Assembly (NCBI GenBank): GCA_032871835.1 | Contig: CM065297.1 | Coordinates: forward strand, 22,077,098 to 22,141,097 | Length of the DNA: 64,000 nucleotides | Source: Dipteronia dyeriana | Lineage: Eukaryota; Streptophyta; Magnoliopsida; Sapindales; Sapindaceae | Direction: 5' to 3' | Shown: piece after piece, positions 23,011-34,771 of the stretch | How the letters are laid out: the number at the start of each line of letters is the position of its first letter | How positions within the stretch are numbered: position 1 is the stretch's first letter | Translations under genes and position numbers: made by a program | The notes under the pieces: model-generated | The model's input: only the letters and a program-made list of their open reading frames with translations | Told to the model about the DNA's origin: nothing | Databases searched by the model: none

Positions 23011-24151
23011 ATCGCCTGCGATGGCCTGAAATCTGTCTGAATAAGTCGAGCTTTATCAAGTCATCCTCTTTGAAAAGATAGCTCTCGCTCCTCTTTTTCA
23101 GAGTACGAACTGCTGCCCAAGTCAGCCTCTTCAGCTCTAAATCACTATAGTCAATTGTTTTCTTGTTCCACACTTCGAGGAAACAAAAGAAGCGGGGAAC
23201 ACTCAACACCATTTGGGAATCCCCGGATTGAACAGTGATATCAAGCCCGAGATCCCCTCCAGCAAAAAACCAACTGTTCTTCCAAAATTTGTTGGATGTA
23301 GGGAATCCCCATATGAAACCCTTCTTTTTTGGGTCATCAAAAGCATCGACCTCCCGATTCGCCTTTGCTTCTTTGGGGACCCAACTGTCCGAAGAAGTAG
23401 ACGCAAGTAAATAGGTCCCCGTTCTGCTAACCTCCCTCAACGTAAAGAAATGCCTGATTTCATTCGGGGAAGGCTGCGAAAGGTTCATTCGACTGAACAT
23501 GTGCCATATACACATCAAGGCTTTGTAACTATTCAGGGCCAACTGAGCTGGAGCTATCCTTGCTTCAGCCAAAAACCAGACAATAAAAGGCTGAATGGGA
23601 AGTGTGACACCGCAGCAAAGCATCGATCCGTAAATCGTGACCATGCCCTCAGGAGGATTCCATACGGCTCTATCCCCCGCAGGAACCAAAGTGACTGAGT
23701 CGGGCAAGTGGAATCGGGAGCGATATTTTTCTATCTCAGTTGGCCCGACCACATTCGACTCAGTATCAAAGCCACTCGGGAGAGTATCAGAAAACAAAAG
23801 ACGAGACGCCCTGTACACTTCATCAATGTCACCCTCGTTAACAGTCTGTTCCCTGGTCTGAACGCTGATCGTGCCGTGCTTGTATACCTTACTTCTGTTC
23901 TGATGTTTACCCATCCTTCGAAAAGATACCCTGTGATCAGAAATATCAGAATCAGAACTAGATGGAGAACTCGATACAGGGCTGAAAGCAACGTCAAGGT
24001 GAAGCCCAGAAACATCAACCTCTAAGAATGGAGGTTCATCTATTGGGATATCCCCCAGTAATCGTTTAATGCAATATACTAGCTGGAAATCCCCACATTC
24101 TAATGCATCAAAAGCGATTTTAAAGAGACGATGGCGGGAAGATGGCCCCAT
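23011..24151 (-). CDS. Antisense gene exon 1 (intact frame)
   Basis: An uninterrupted 380-codon frame, among the longest in the window and intact while the sense genes around it are riddled with stops. The N-terminal 35 residues match the start of the gypsy2 antisense protein in pattern (RxRxFKxxxxAxE). The middle has a Ser/Asp cluster, then the conserved domain from about residue 160 to 370, including FVGW-like hydrophobic blocks, NSYKALMCIWHMF, and TGTYLLAS. It ends CGA T before a GTAAGT donor at 23010-23005. Confidence 0.75.
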
Positions 24152-24630
24152 TAAAACTAACCTTGAATTGAGATGGATACAAGATCTTCAAGCGGAGAAT
24201 CGCGAACTTCTGAATAAATAAATCTGAGTCTAAAGAAATTTCTGCTGAATTTTTGAGAATAAACCAACAATATCTCTCAGCGAGGAATTTAAAGATGAGA
24301 CGGCACGAAACCCTAGGATTTCAAAGCGGGAAAAAATTTATGACAAAACTCGATGACGTAGGCAGCGTTTGGGGAAACGCAAAAAAATCATTTTTCATAA
24401 ATGATATTGAAAAACGAAAAGACAAGGGACGCGTGTCAAAACAGGAAGTAGCCCTCAACCGTCAGAACTTCAAAACGTCGCTATCATTTAAGATATCGCA
24501 TGATGGAGCGAATAGAAATTACAGAGTCACCATTAAGACGCGTCATTATGACAAGACGGCTATTCTGTCAAGAGAAAATTAAGATGATTAAAATACTCTT
24601 GTCCGAAATGAAATTTTCTCGGCAAAAATA

Positions 24631-24641
24631 TTTTAAGGGGG
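24631..24641 (+). other. Polypurine tract of gypsy1
   Basis: TTTTAAGGGGG directly before the 3' LTR, the expected plus-strand primer site. The same AAGGGGG stands at the equivalent place in gypsy2. Confidence 0.8.
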
Positions 24642-25518
24642 TATTGTCGTATGTAAATTTTACCAAGCATACACGTCATTGGCAAGAAGAAAAAAATAGC
24701 CAGGTGGACGCCCAAATGTGCATTCGGGAAATATCCTATAAGGCATCATTGAAGAGAAGAAAGCCCGAGTATGCACATATTGAATAAAACCTACTCGGGA
24801 TCAGTTAACAGCACTCGGGACTGGTTAAACAACACTTCTACTCGGGCTCAAACGACTCTACTCGGGACCATCAGGTATTGCTCTTACTCGGGAATAAATA
24901 CGATTCGAGTAAGAACTTGGTGCTTATTTCACATGGATTAAGTCATTAAATACGCGAAGATATCCATCAGGTAGGAATCCCAAATAAAATGGAACATTCA
25001 AGTTAGAAGAGTCCCCAATCAGGAAATAACTTAATTACTTTACGAAGACTACATTCTTATAAGGAAACAAGTCCAAATTGAAACAGCACTACTAGAATCC
25101 CACTCGATTTCCATAAGAGACTCCGAAATAGGAAAGAAGACAAATCAACCTCATGCAAGTAACCGAATCACAATTAAATATAAAGACCTTGTATTACTTG
25201 AACAAACCAGATTAGGGTTCTATAAGCATATAAATAGACCCATAATCTGGCTTCAAAAGATATAGGCAATACAACATACAACAATTATAGTAAATACAGA
25301 GAGAAAAAAAAGAGATCGAGAGCTTGTAAATATCTTATTCTCTTAGCGGATTTTGGCTTGGTTGATCCTTCAACCACCCGTGGATGTTTCTCCGGCCATC
25401 GGAGTTTTACCACGTAAAACTTGTCTTTGTTACTCTCTCTGTATCTTTTTCTCTTTAATTCAATAACCGAAATCCAATCCTTGTTGGTTTTTTTAGCATA
25501 ATCCAAAAATCGACGTCA
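24642..25518 (+). repeat. 3' LTR of gypsy1
   Basis: 877 bp, same length as the 5' LTR, starting TATTGTCG and ending CGACGTCA. Differences between the two copies are mainly single-base changes. The TATA element is at 25229-25237. The antisense gene starts about 490 bp upstream of this LTR. Confidence 0.93.
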
Positions 25519-25523
25519 ATAAA

Positions 25524-26014
25524 TATAATATTATATTTATAATATCATAGTTTAAACTTTAATAATAGTGATTCGTTTTGAAGTCTCTAAACATCAATAC
25601 AAGGGACTTTGTACGGGTGCTTAATAAAAATGATAAGAGTGTTATGGATATTTCTAAAGTAAAGAAGAAACGAAGTAGCTAGCTTCTCCTTAATTTATTA
25701 TCTTTCAAAACCAATCATCAACCATCTTTTCAAAACTAAATATTGATGATGCAAATTATAAATAATCAAGTGAATTCTAATAAAGATATCAAACTCTTTT
25801 TTTTTTCACTCCATACTTATGAAATAAATTATTATTTTCTAGATACCAAGCACACTCCTAAAACTAAAAATTTAATGTAATTTAACTGAGAGAATCGAGT
25901 TTTTTTAAAAATTAAAATAAATATATAGATTTCAGAATAGTAGTCCAGTACTTTAGTTTAGTGTTTAGAGCGCTCTAATGTACATGTTTACAATAATGAA
26001 GTTAAAAACACGAA
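25524..26014. other. AT-rich non-coding DNA
   Basis: Flank of gypsy1 with no supported gene or element. Confidence 0.5.
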
Positions 26015-26022
26015 TCTGCAAC

Positions 26023-26857
26023 CAAGGACAGATCTAGAATTATGTTTTAGGAGGGTTGCAGTAAAATAATGAGTTAAATCGATATATATTTTAAAAGTTA
26101 ATTAAAAAAAATGTTTTTTATATATTAAAACAATACTTTTTTCAATAAATTATTTAATTAGTACATTTATGACAAATAAGATGATGAAATTTCATTGTTA
26201 AAAATTATCCTAGTATTTTTTTTAATATATAAAAACTATTTTAATTGTTAAAAATTATAAAAGTTTGCTTGATAAAATTTCTTAATAATTAAATATAAAT
26301 ATACTACTATGTTTATCTGACATGTTTTAATTATATAAATCAATAAAATTTTTAAAAAAAGTAAAATCTATATAAATAACTTATCAAAAGTATGACATTG
26401 TATTATAGTACTAGGGTGAGATAAGTAAAGATTTGGAGAGAGAAATTTTTTAAGAATATAGTAAAATTAGTAAAGATAGGATTGAGTAAGTGAAATTTTG
26501 ATAAGAAAAAATTTACAATTGACATTAAAAAGTATATATGTTGTGATTTGGTTTATATTTGAGATGTAAATAAATAATAATAATATGTTTAGAATGAAAT
26601 ATATTTTTTACGTGATTACCAGAAAATTATTAACACTTAATTTATAAAAAAATTAGAATGTCTAAATATCAAATAAGGGTAAAAGCATAATAATCTGAAA
26701 GTTTAGTGGATTAATTTAAAAAACTGTAAAATTTCAAGGAATATGAAATAGAGGTAAAAACATAAAACTCTGAAAATTTAGGTGGATTAATTTAAGAAAT
26801 TGTAAAACTTCAGGGAGGTGATGTGCCCCCTCTCGCCCTCACATGCCTCCGTCCCTG
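26023..26857. mobile_element. Non-autonomous hAT element, 835 bp
   Basis: Ends are CAAGGACAGA and the inverse of CAGGGACGGA, with a perfect 8-bp duplication, TCTGCAAC, at 26015-26022 and 26858-26865. The interior is very AT-rich and has no transposase. Near its right end two imperfect copies of a roughly 75-bp unit lie in tandem (about 26678-26820), each with GTGGATTAATTTAA. Confidence 0.85.
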
Positions 26858-26865
26858 TCTGCAAC

Positions 26866-27404
26866 AGCAAGTGCAACAATTATAAGTAAAAACTTTTATA
26901 CATAATGCTGAAATTTACAACTCTAATATACTTGTATTGATTTTACTAAAATATATATACCTTGTAACATAATTTGTTGATAAATCATACATATGAAAGA
27001 AAACTGTCAACACTGCAAAAATAATAATATTATTATTTTATATTATTTATTTTTCCCTTGTAATCTTAACATTGAATATATAGGAGTGTGGACACTTGTA
27101 GTATGGTGTATTGGTGTCTTGTTCAATATAGACCTTCATTTCCTCTTTGACTGAAATTTCATTTAAAAATAACTTATTAAAATTTTCTCGGAGACTGAGA
27201 CTTGGGCGTTGGGGCTGGGACCCAACCAAAACACTTCTTCTCTACACCTTAACTACCTGCACAAAATTATAATTACAATGTTGAATAAATTATAAAATAC
27301 TTAGACGTGTTAGATATTTATGTCTGTATATAAGATCATGCTATTTAAATGCTTAATACTTTGGGGAGTTTTGCTGTGGGGGTGTATCAGAACGCTAACG
27401 CTTT
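26866..27404. other. AT-rich non-coding DNA
   Basis: No supported gene. The 60-codon - strand frame at 27047-27229 has no recognisable similarity. Confidence 0.5.
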
Positions 27405-27412
27405 ATCTTAAT

Positions 27413-28012
27413 TAGGGATGGCATTTGACTCGCACCCGTAGGCACCCGTCTGAATCCGATCCTATAGATTCGGGTGTAGATGGTGAATTTATGATCCGTG
27501 GATTTGTGAACCCCTTTAATGAAAAATCCGGTGGGTTTATAGACGAGTGCGAGTTGAAAAAATGAACTTGCGGGTTGTACCCGCGAACCCGTATAAATAA
27601 AATACTTACATTTAAATTATTTTTGGTCGTTTTACTTTTATGGTTATTATTGTTTTATAATATATCAAGTAGAGAAATAGAAATGGAAATTGAATTCAAT
27701 TAAGTATCCAATATGTGATTATATGTGGAAATTTATAAATGACAAATCGCGGTTTCGTGGGTTCGTGGGTTACGGGTTTGTGGGCATCCCGTAGATGAGA
27801 CATCCACCTATGAACCCACATTGTTTCGCGGGTTCACGAGTGAGGGTATGGGTACAGCCATAACCCGCGGGTTTAAATCCGTCCGTAAACCCGCTTACCT
27901 ACGCGGGTTCGAGGGCTATATAGGTTCGCGGACAGACGTGAGTGGAAAATTTTCGTGGATAAGGATTTGGATTTTATAAAACTCATCCGAATCCGATCCG
28001 CTACCATCCATG
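27413..28012. mobile_element. Probable non-autonomous hAT element, 600 bp
   Basis: The left end is TAGGGATGGCA; the right end is the inverse of CATGGATGGTAGC. Flanks ATCTTAAT (27405-27412) and ATCTTCAC (28013-28020) agree at 6 of 8 bases, consistent with an aged 8-bp duplication. Subterminal zones hold many ACCCGC / GCGGGTT and ATCCGAATCCGATCC words in both orientations. No transposase is present. Confidence 0.7.
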
Positions 28013-28020
28013 ATCTTCAC

Positions 28021-28973
28021 GAATCCTGATGCAAGACCAGTTAAGTGTCAGATTTTAAAAAATTAGAACGAAAATTCTATCATAAATTGAGATGTGAATT
28101 GAAACGTTGAGGAAACTGAGCTTGTCTTGTAAGTGTAAGACATACAAGTAAGTATATACTCTGTACATGATATGACTGATACTGATGTGTGGGCCGTGGT
28201 GACCGTGATTCACATTTTGAAATCCAATTGAATGACGATAATTAATATTAGCAAGTGGTGGTGCAATGTATTATTACTAATTAATTTACTGATGAATAAT
28301 TTAATAGTATTAGGTGATGATCGAGAAAGATTAAATACAAACGGATTGATTTTTTTTTTTATACTTAAAAATTAATAGATTTGAAATGAATTCATTAAAT
28401 TGTTTTTTTTTTTAAATGGTCATAAAATTTAAAAATATCAAAAAATAAGTTAAAATAAAAAATAAAAAATCATGACTTTTAACTTAATTCCAAACATTAT
28501 ATTACAGGTAAAATATTCTCTTCCAAGTTTATCCTCCCAAATAAGATATATTTTTAAATTTATTTTAATTTGATATAGCGTAGAATTTTTTCTTTTAATA
28601 TATTTCTTATTTTAAACAGGTTTTAGAAAAGAAAATAAAAAAACCCTAATTGCTTCTCACACCGAAATTTTTCAGGGATTGAACAATTTAATTTCTCTCC
28701 TACCAAATCCCGATAAGAACTCTTCATTCAGTTTTATTATCTAACTATTTGTATAGTGCTCAATAAATATGTCTATCATACTGAGTAGATTTTGTGGCAT
28801 TAAGATATTATATAGTAATTGTATATAAAAATTCAAGAACTTTTTTATTTATTTGGTTTTCGGTGCATATGATCGATGAAACAAAAAAAAATGGTTTCAT
28901 GAATTATATATATGGAAACGTGGACAACATATAAAATTGAACTAGAACTTGAACTTTTTTTTTTTAAAATTGT
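28021..28973. other. AT-rich non-coding DNA
   Basis: Left flank of the nested retrotransposon block, with T-rich and A-rich runs and no supported gene. Confidence 0.5.
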
Positions 28974-29291
28974 TGACGGTGATTTCTGGATTAATCTCCC
29001 GCCACACAATTAATGCAGAATAATAACTAATTGCAAACAAAATTAAACAGAAAATAAATAAGACAAAAAATTTACGTGGTAAAACCCTAATGTGGGGAAA
29101 CGTGCACGGTTGTCGATAATGGCTAGGAAAATTCATTATGTTAAAATGAGATTAAACACTTTTATTGTAGCCCTCAATTTCTCTCACCCTTTTGTAAGCA
29201 GAATTTGTGTTGACTTTATGGGTTTTATTAGGATCTATTTATATATTCATAGAACCCTAATTCTTAGTGTACAAGTAAAGAGAGTCCTTGT
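28974..29291 (-). repeat. gypsy2 3' LTR, left fragment
   Basis: Matches 58709-59027 of the intact LTR, starting TGACGGTGATT. It holds the LTR TATA element (TATATAAATAG on the - strand, 29245-29235). It ends in CTTGT, the copia1 target duplication. Confidence 0.9.
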
Positions 29292-29927
29292 TGTTGGAAC
29301 CCCGTTCACCAGTTACGCAGCGGAACTAGGTTTTAAATTTTTTAATACAGATCATAATCTGTATCTGAGACCAATGAACTTGGGATCGTAATTATTTTTC
29401 AGAACTAATACATACAATATGTAAACACATGAAATTGTAATCAATAAAACTATAAGAAGAAAATCTTACCAACGTTTGGAGGCTCCTTCACTTTACGATA
29501 TGCTCCTGTTTGAACCACTCGATCTTCCTCAGTATCTCCCGGGACTAGTAACTGCGTGTGAGCGCGTCATGGCCTCAGGAACTTGAATGGAGGATGTAGA
29601 GAGAAATCTTGAAGAAACTCTTTCTTCAATATCAGTAGACAACCCTTACATGTTTTCACTGATATCTCCTTTTTTAATATCAAGCAACACTTGCATTGAT
29701 ATCTCATTTAATATCAATATCAATTCACACACGTAATGAATGCAATTTGCTTCTCATGCAAAACCATTGACTAATGCGTTTTTACCAGGTAAGGTGATTT
29801 CACGTAAGGTAAATACCAATTTCATCTCATGCAAATTGAATCTCCGGTCTTATGTTTCATGTGTTTTTTTTTATATTAATTCATGTGCACATGTATTTGT
29901 ATCATATATTGATTCTGACACTTGTGC

Positions 29928-29996
<69 letters not shown>

Positions 29997-31358
29997 TATA
30001 TTTTGATAAAACTCATCAATTTAAATATGTTAGGATATCTCATATCTCTAATGATATTAATCAATTTGTTTTGAATTCAAACTTTTTAAATTCAAGAATT
30101 AAATATCTAATTTAATAAAAATAAAATAATCAAGTTATCTTATCTTTAAAAATTAAACATCAATCGACACCCTCAAACTAATGATTATTTACACAATTAA
30201 ATAATCTAATTATTTAATTAACATAATCATTATCATTCATTAATTAATTAATCTCATTATCTAATTAATTATCGAATAAATACGTGTCACTTTCGTAACA
30301 CAATTAATTGGACAATCCAATTAATTAACCGTGACCCTTGTTACCTAAATCGATCGGGCTAGCAAGGGGATTTAATGGACCCACAATATTTTGAGCTCCA
30401 ATATTCCTCGGAATCATTAATTAAACTCTTTAATTAATATTCCTTGATTATTAACTCTTGTGTTATTCCACTAAAAACCCGAAGCTGTACTCTCTCAACT
30501 ATAGACGCTTTTACACAGACCGATACAACTATGTGTCCATCGATATAGCTATTACACATGGTGTGATCCTCCACAGTAGTTCATAATTAGAGTTGGGTCA
30601 TAATGCCCGTTATACCCCTCTAATTACATATAACCTTTAAGTACCGTTGATTCTATAATGAATAATAAATCCTATTTCCTTACGAAACTAGGAGAGCGCT
30701 CGTATTGTCCAAGCTCTGAATCAACCCTTAAGGGAACTACCGTCTAGTTCTTACAAGAAGGAGTGGATTCCAATATTGTGTACAAACCTTCCCAGTCACA
30801 AGCCAAACCGCAATCCCAACATATAGAGCATATTGATCGGGAACTGCATCCGACCTCATCCATGGTATATCAAAGACCACGATCTAACCTGAAGGAGTCG
30901 ATAAGACACTCAGGATTAAGATACCCACATATAGCCATCATTAGTTGATATATATGAATCTCATCGGTAAACGGATCTTGGTGAGAGATTCATATAGATC
31001 ATGACCCAGTCTTATATGATCACATCATACAAGGTGCCTCCATTCCCATATCTCATATGAATGATTCAGGATAGAATCTTCGTACATTACGGAATGGACC
31101 GCAGCTATAGATTAACCATAAATATAGTACCCAACTTTATTTGCTATCTATGGACTCTTTAGATTGCACGTCTCTTACTATATCCATCTATATATGACAC
31201 TCATATACACAGTCCGAGATTACATCCGGCAATCTTGGATGTTAAATATATGCACAAGTTATAAAATAAACAACACAACAAGAATGAATTGAACTTTTCC
31301 TTTTATTTATTTCATAAATCCATTTACAAATTACATCTTTAGGGCATAAACCCCAACA
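29292..31358 (-). repeat. copia1 3' LTR (left copy)
   Basis: 2067 bp, pairing with 46431-48426. It contains an AT microsatellite of about 62 bp (29932-29993) that is about 20 bp in the other copy, and a stretch near 30655-30695 missing from the other copy; these explain the length difference. Confidence 0.92.
29932..29993. repeat. (AT)n microsatellite in copia1 LTR
   Basis: About 31 dinucleotides. The allelic position in the other LTR (about 47081-47101) is much shorter, showing expansion or contraction since insertion. Confidence 0.95.
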
Positions 31359-31369
31359 ATCTCCCACTT
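31359..31369 (-). other. Polypurine tract of copia1
   Basis: AAGTGGGAGAT on the - strand directly before the LTR start TGTTGGGG. The same tract precedes the copia2 LTR. Confidence 0.8.
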
Positions 31370-31372
31370 GCA

Positions 31373-32556
31373 CTAAAGCATGTGAGGCATGTCTCGTAAC
31401 CTTAGACCATCTAGGTGACCTAAAAAACACTTTAGCCGGTAAGGTCTTCTTAAATGGATCAACATGATTATCTTGTGAGGCTATCTTGGTGACGATCACA
31501 TCTCCTCTCTACACTATCTCTCTAATGAGATGATACTTTCTCTCTATATGCTTCCCTCTCTTGTGGCTTCTTGGTTCTTTGGAATTAGCCACAGCACCAC
31601 TGTGATCACAGTAAAGTGTGATGGGTCTATCCAGATCTGGAACAACTTCCAGATCACTCAAGAACTTACGGAGCCAAACAATCTCTTTAGCAGCTTCACA
31701 AGCAGCTACATATTCGGCTTTCACGGTTGAGTTAGAAATGCAAGATTGCTTGATACTTCTCTACACAATGGCTCCACCACACTGGGTAAATACTGATCCA
31801 TACGTGGATTTCCTAGAATCCCTGTATGACTGAAAATCAGAATCCGTGTTTCCTAACGGAATCAAATCTTATTCGGAATACATTAGCATATAGTCTCTCA
31901 TTCTCTGAAGATACTTGAGTATAGTCTTGACAGCAACCCAATGATCCAATCCTAGGTTGGACTGGTATCTGCTGACTACTCCCACTGTATAGCAGATGTC
32001 CGGTCTCGTGCATAACATAACATACATGAGACTACCTATTGCCGATGCATAGGGTACACGTCTCATATCCTCAACTTCTTAAGGTGTCTTAGGACACTGT
32101 TTCTTAGACAAGTGAACTTAATGCCTGGAAGGTAAATTACCTTTCTTGGAGTTTTGCATCTAAAATTGCACAGGAATCTTGTCGATATATGATGCCTGAG
32201 ACAATGCTATTAGTTTGTTCTTACAATCCCTTATAAGTTGGATCCCTAGAACATAACTAGCCTCTCCCAAATCTTTCATTTGGAATTGGCTAGCCAGCCT
32301 TTTAAATCAGACAACACTCCCACATCATTCCCAATGAGTAGGATATCATCTACGTATAGGACTAAGAAAACTACTTTATTATCAATGATGCGCTTGTAGA
32401 CACAAGGCTCATCGACGTTCTGCTCGAAGCCATAGGTTTTGATCACATCATCAAACCTAATGTTCCAAGAACTAGATGCTTGCTTAAGTCCATAGATGGA
32501 CCTTTGCAGCTTGCAAACCTTTTGCTCTTGATCTGGAGACACGAATCCCTTTGGTT
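31373..32556 (-). pseudogene. copia1 reverse transcriptase C-terminal half and RNase H
   Basis: Directly left of copia2. It resumes with MQPKGFVSPDQEQ and carries KLQRSIYGLKQASSSW and the catalytic YVDD at 32356-32345, then YASAIGSLMYVMLCTRPDI. RNase H follows with AEYVAACEAAKEIVWL and the HIERKYHLIRE motif. The original stop is probably TAG at 31375-31373, reached after a frameshift. Several stops and frameshifts lie between 31499 and 32276. The other half of this domain is at 42220-42803. Confidence 0.9.
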
Positions 32557-32561
32557 GCATC

Positions 32562-34757
32562 TGTAGGGAAAATAAAACACACGTAACGAAATTGTGAGAA
32601 AATTTTAAAAAATTAGGGTTTGCGTATAAATAAAAATTTTCCCAATTAATAACAAGAACCTTAACCCTAGATTAATTAATGTATATAAAAAGTGCCGTAC
32701 CTTTTTCTCATGACGATTGAACAAGTGCCGAATTGATTCCGTAAGATCTTCTAATCCAATCACGAACGTGAATTACCTAAGAGTGTTGGCTCCATTTCTT
32801 TAAATTTTATACTAGAGGATGAAGACAAACAAAATCTTTTTCTTTGTTAGTTATATTAATCCTCCAAGAGAAAAACCAAGAACGTCCGGTCACTTTTGAA
32901 TTATCAATCAATTTGATTGAAACTCGCGTGAATCTTGATTCGATGTTGTACATACAGAAAACCCTTTAGATGCAAAGGATACTAGTGTACTATCGAAAAC
33001 AAAAACGTTCCCTCTTTTCTCTATGCTTGGCCGAATTCTTCACACGATGAGTTGGACGAAGTTTTTTTTTATAACAATAAAAAACAAATAAAAAATAACT
33101 TCTCACACCAAAAATTCATTCTTGGTCGAATTTAATAGATATTATATATAAGAGACTAAATCCTCTCCTAAGAAGGATTTACTTGGTGATTAAGAATCCT
33201 ATCTTTATGTGGATTTACTTGGTGGTTAAGAATCATTTTCCAAAAGGAATTCTTTCCTACACTAAGACTCCTAATCCAACTCAATAGTGTATTTGTAACC
33301 ATATTAAATACTTCCTAATTTGATTAGATAAATAATTCCTTTTATTTATCTACTTATCAAATATAGTCTTTAATATTAATTTTACCACCAACAATATTAT
33401 AATTTTAAGAGACCATCTCCTATTAGGAAAACGATTTTGACTTTTAATTAAATAATTAATTAATAAACAAATTAATTAATTTCTATTTAATTAAATAATA
33501 AAATAAAAATAATATAATTTAAGCTATTCTTAATAGCTTTGCCGCCCAACACATGTATATAGGCCATATATTATTTTTCTTATTTTATTAAATCCATTGG
33601 ACCTTAATAAAAAATCCACATGTGAACGATACCTATTCTTATAAAAAGAAACAAGTTCACATGCCTTAATACAATTCTAGATACCCCTAAATTGGTCTGG
33701 TAGAATATATCAAGTGATCCATGCAAGTTTGTGTAGATTGGGGATCTTAGCAGGCGATCTAAATTTAAGCTCCAATAGACACAACCCAATCACAATCAAC
33801 AAATGATTCACTTAGGTAGGATCTATTTAATTTTAGTTCATTCCACTAAAGAACTAAATCTGAACTCTTAAATAAAGATATAATAAGTTGATGTTACTCA
33901 TTCATACCCTAGACAACCTAATTAGAGAAAGTGTATCTTCGTGAAGAATACCAGTAATCGCCAAGAGCTCATAGATCGCGTGTAGCTCTCCAAGTTACCA
34001 TATTTACTCATATGACCACATTTTAAACTTGGATATTTTGACTTGTCCAGAAGCCATGTTTCAATAGTCACTATTGAATACTTAACGTTAAGATTTAATA
34101 TCCAAAACCTCAAAACATCCATATGATGGTATTCTACTCTCATTCAATAAATGGAGCCATGATGTCCATATCTATAAATGAAGTCCTCTATCGATTAACA
34201 AATGAATACCACCAAACTATCAATGATAGACTATGCTATATAATCGTACTCATTGATAGCTCAAATGATAACACTTGCAATCATAAGTCCATCATTTATC
34301 TCAGGATTGAGATAGACTCTCCGATTGTCTTCAAATGAAAACTTTTATCCATTGACGGATCTAGATAAAGTATTTCATTTTGATCCTATTCAATGCACCC
34401 AGTGCACTAGATTCGTTTTCCTAAAGACACCACACTTTGATGATTGTAGACTCATCATAACACCTTTGATCCCACTCAAATGCTAGCAAAAGAATCTATA
34501 ACTTTGACAAGATAAAGACGTCTAACCTTTTATCTTAAGTTGTGAATGTTATTCAAGACTAACTAAAGAATTGTGTCTACCTCATACATATCTCTTCTTT
34601 TCTCATAGTCTTTTGACCTTATGATTATTTACTTTTGACAATTAAAATAATTAAACTATAAATGCTCTAAGATTTGTTAAAATATAAATCACTTTATTAA
34701 TATGAAAAGATTATCAAATACATTATTGTACTCTTGCTATCGAGCATAATCCTAACA
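32562..34757 (-). repeat. copia2 3' LTR (left copy)
   Basis: 2196 bp, pairing end to end with 40015-42214. No gene inside; the short frames at 33604-34338 recur in both LTRs and have no protein similarity. Confidence 0.93.
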
Positions 34758-34771
34758 ATCTCCCACTTGCT

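Larger units (their letters stand above)
21170..24151 (-). pseudogene. gypsy1 antisense gene: plant 'gypsy type transposon' domain plus coiled coil, with introns
   Basis: Read on the - strand from ATG 24149-24151 (MGPSSRHRLF). Exon 1 (24151-23011) encodes about 380 residues with a domain resembling the plant family called putative gypsy type transposon (PF04195-like); the phrase YGSMLCCGVTLPIQPFIVW is typical. An intron at 23010-22936 joins in frame to exon 2 (22935 to about 22739). Exon 3 (about 22701-22105) is acidic, Ser/Pro-rich and repetitive. An intron at 22104-22025 joins in frame to exon 4 (22024-21170), a long coiled coil followed by HFKRSPAYDALLLQEFQRG and an acidic tail ending at 21170. 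Two flaws are visible: a TAA at 21988-21986, and an unresolved exon 2 to exon 3 junction. The role is unknown; the family name is historical and does not show transposase activity. Confidence 0.75.
13548..25518 (+). mobile_element. Ty3/gypsy LTR retrotransposon 'gypsy1', apparent Tat lineage, 11.97 kb
   Basis: Two LTRs of equal length (877 bp) bound the element, and ATAAA is duplicated at 13543-13547 and 25519-25523. Order on the + strand: LTR, primer-binding site, gag, protease, reverse transcriptase, RNase H, a second plant-type RNase H, integrase, a non-coding zone with an AT microsatellite and a tandem repeat array, an antisense spliced gene, polypurine tract, LTR. The second RNase H and the antisense gene point to the Tat lineage. 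I count roughly 50 differences by eye between the LTRs (about 5-6%). The sense genes carry many stops and frameshifts, so the copy is non-autonomous now. Confidence 0.93.

Noticed and set aside
23203..24025. Overlapping + and - strand frames across antisense exon 1
   Set aside because: Shadows of the intact 380-codon exon, which alone shows domain homology.
29740..30006. 88-codon + strand frame
   Set aside because: Runs into the AT microsatellite of the copia1 LTR and is repeated in the other LTR.
33604..34338. Frames of 61-73 codons
   Set aside because: Present twice, in both copia2 LTRs, with no protein similarity; LTR sequence.
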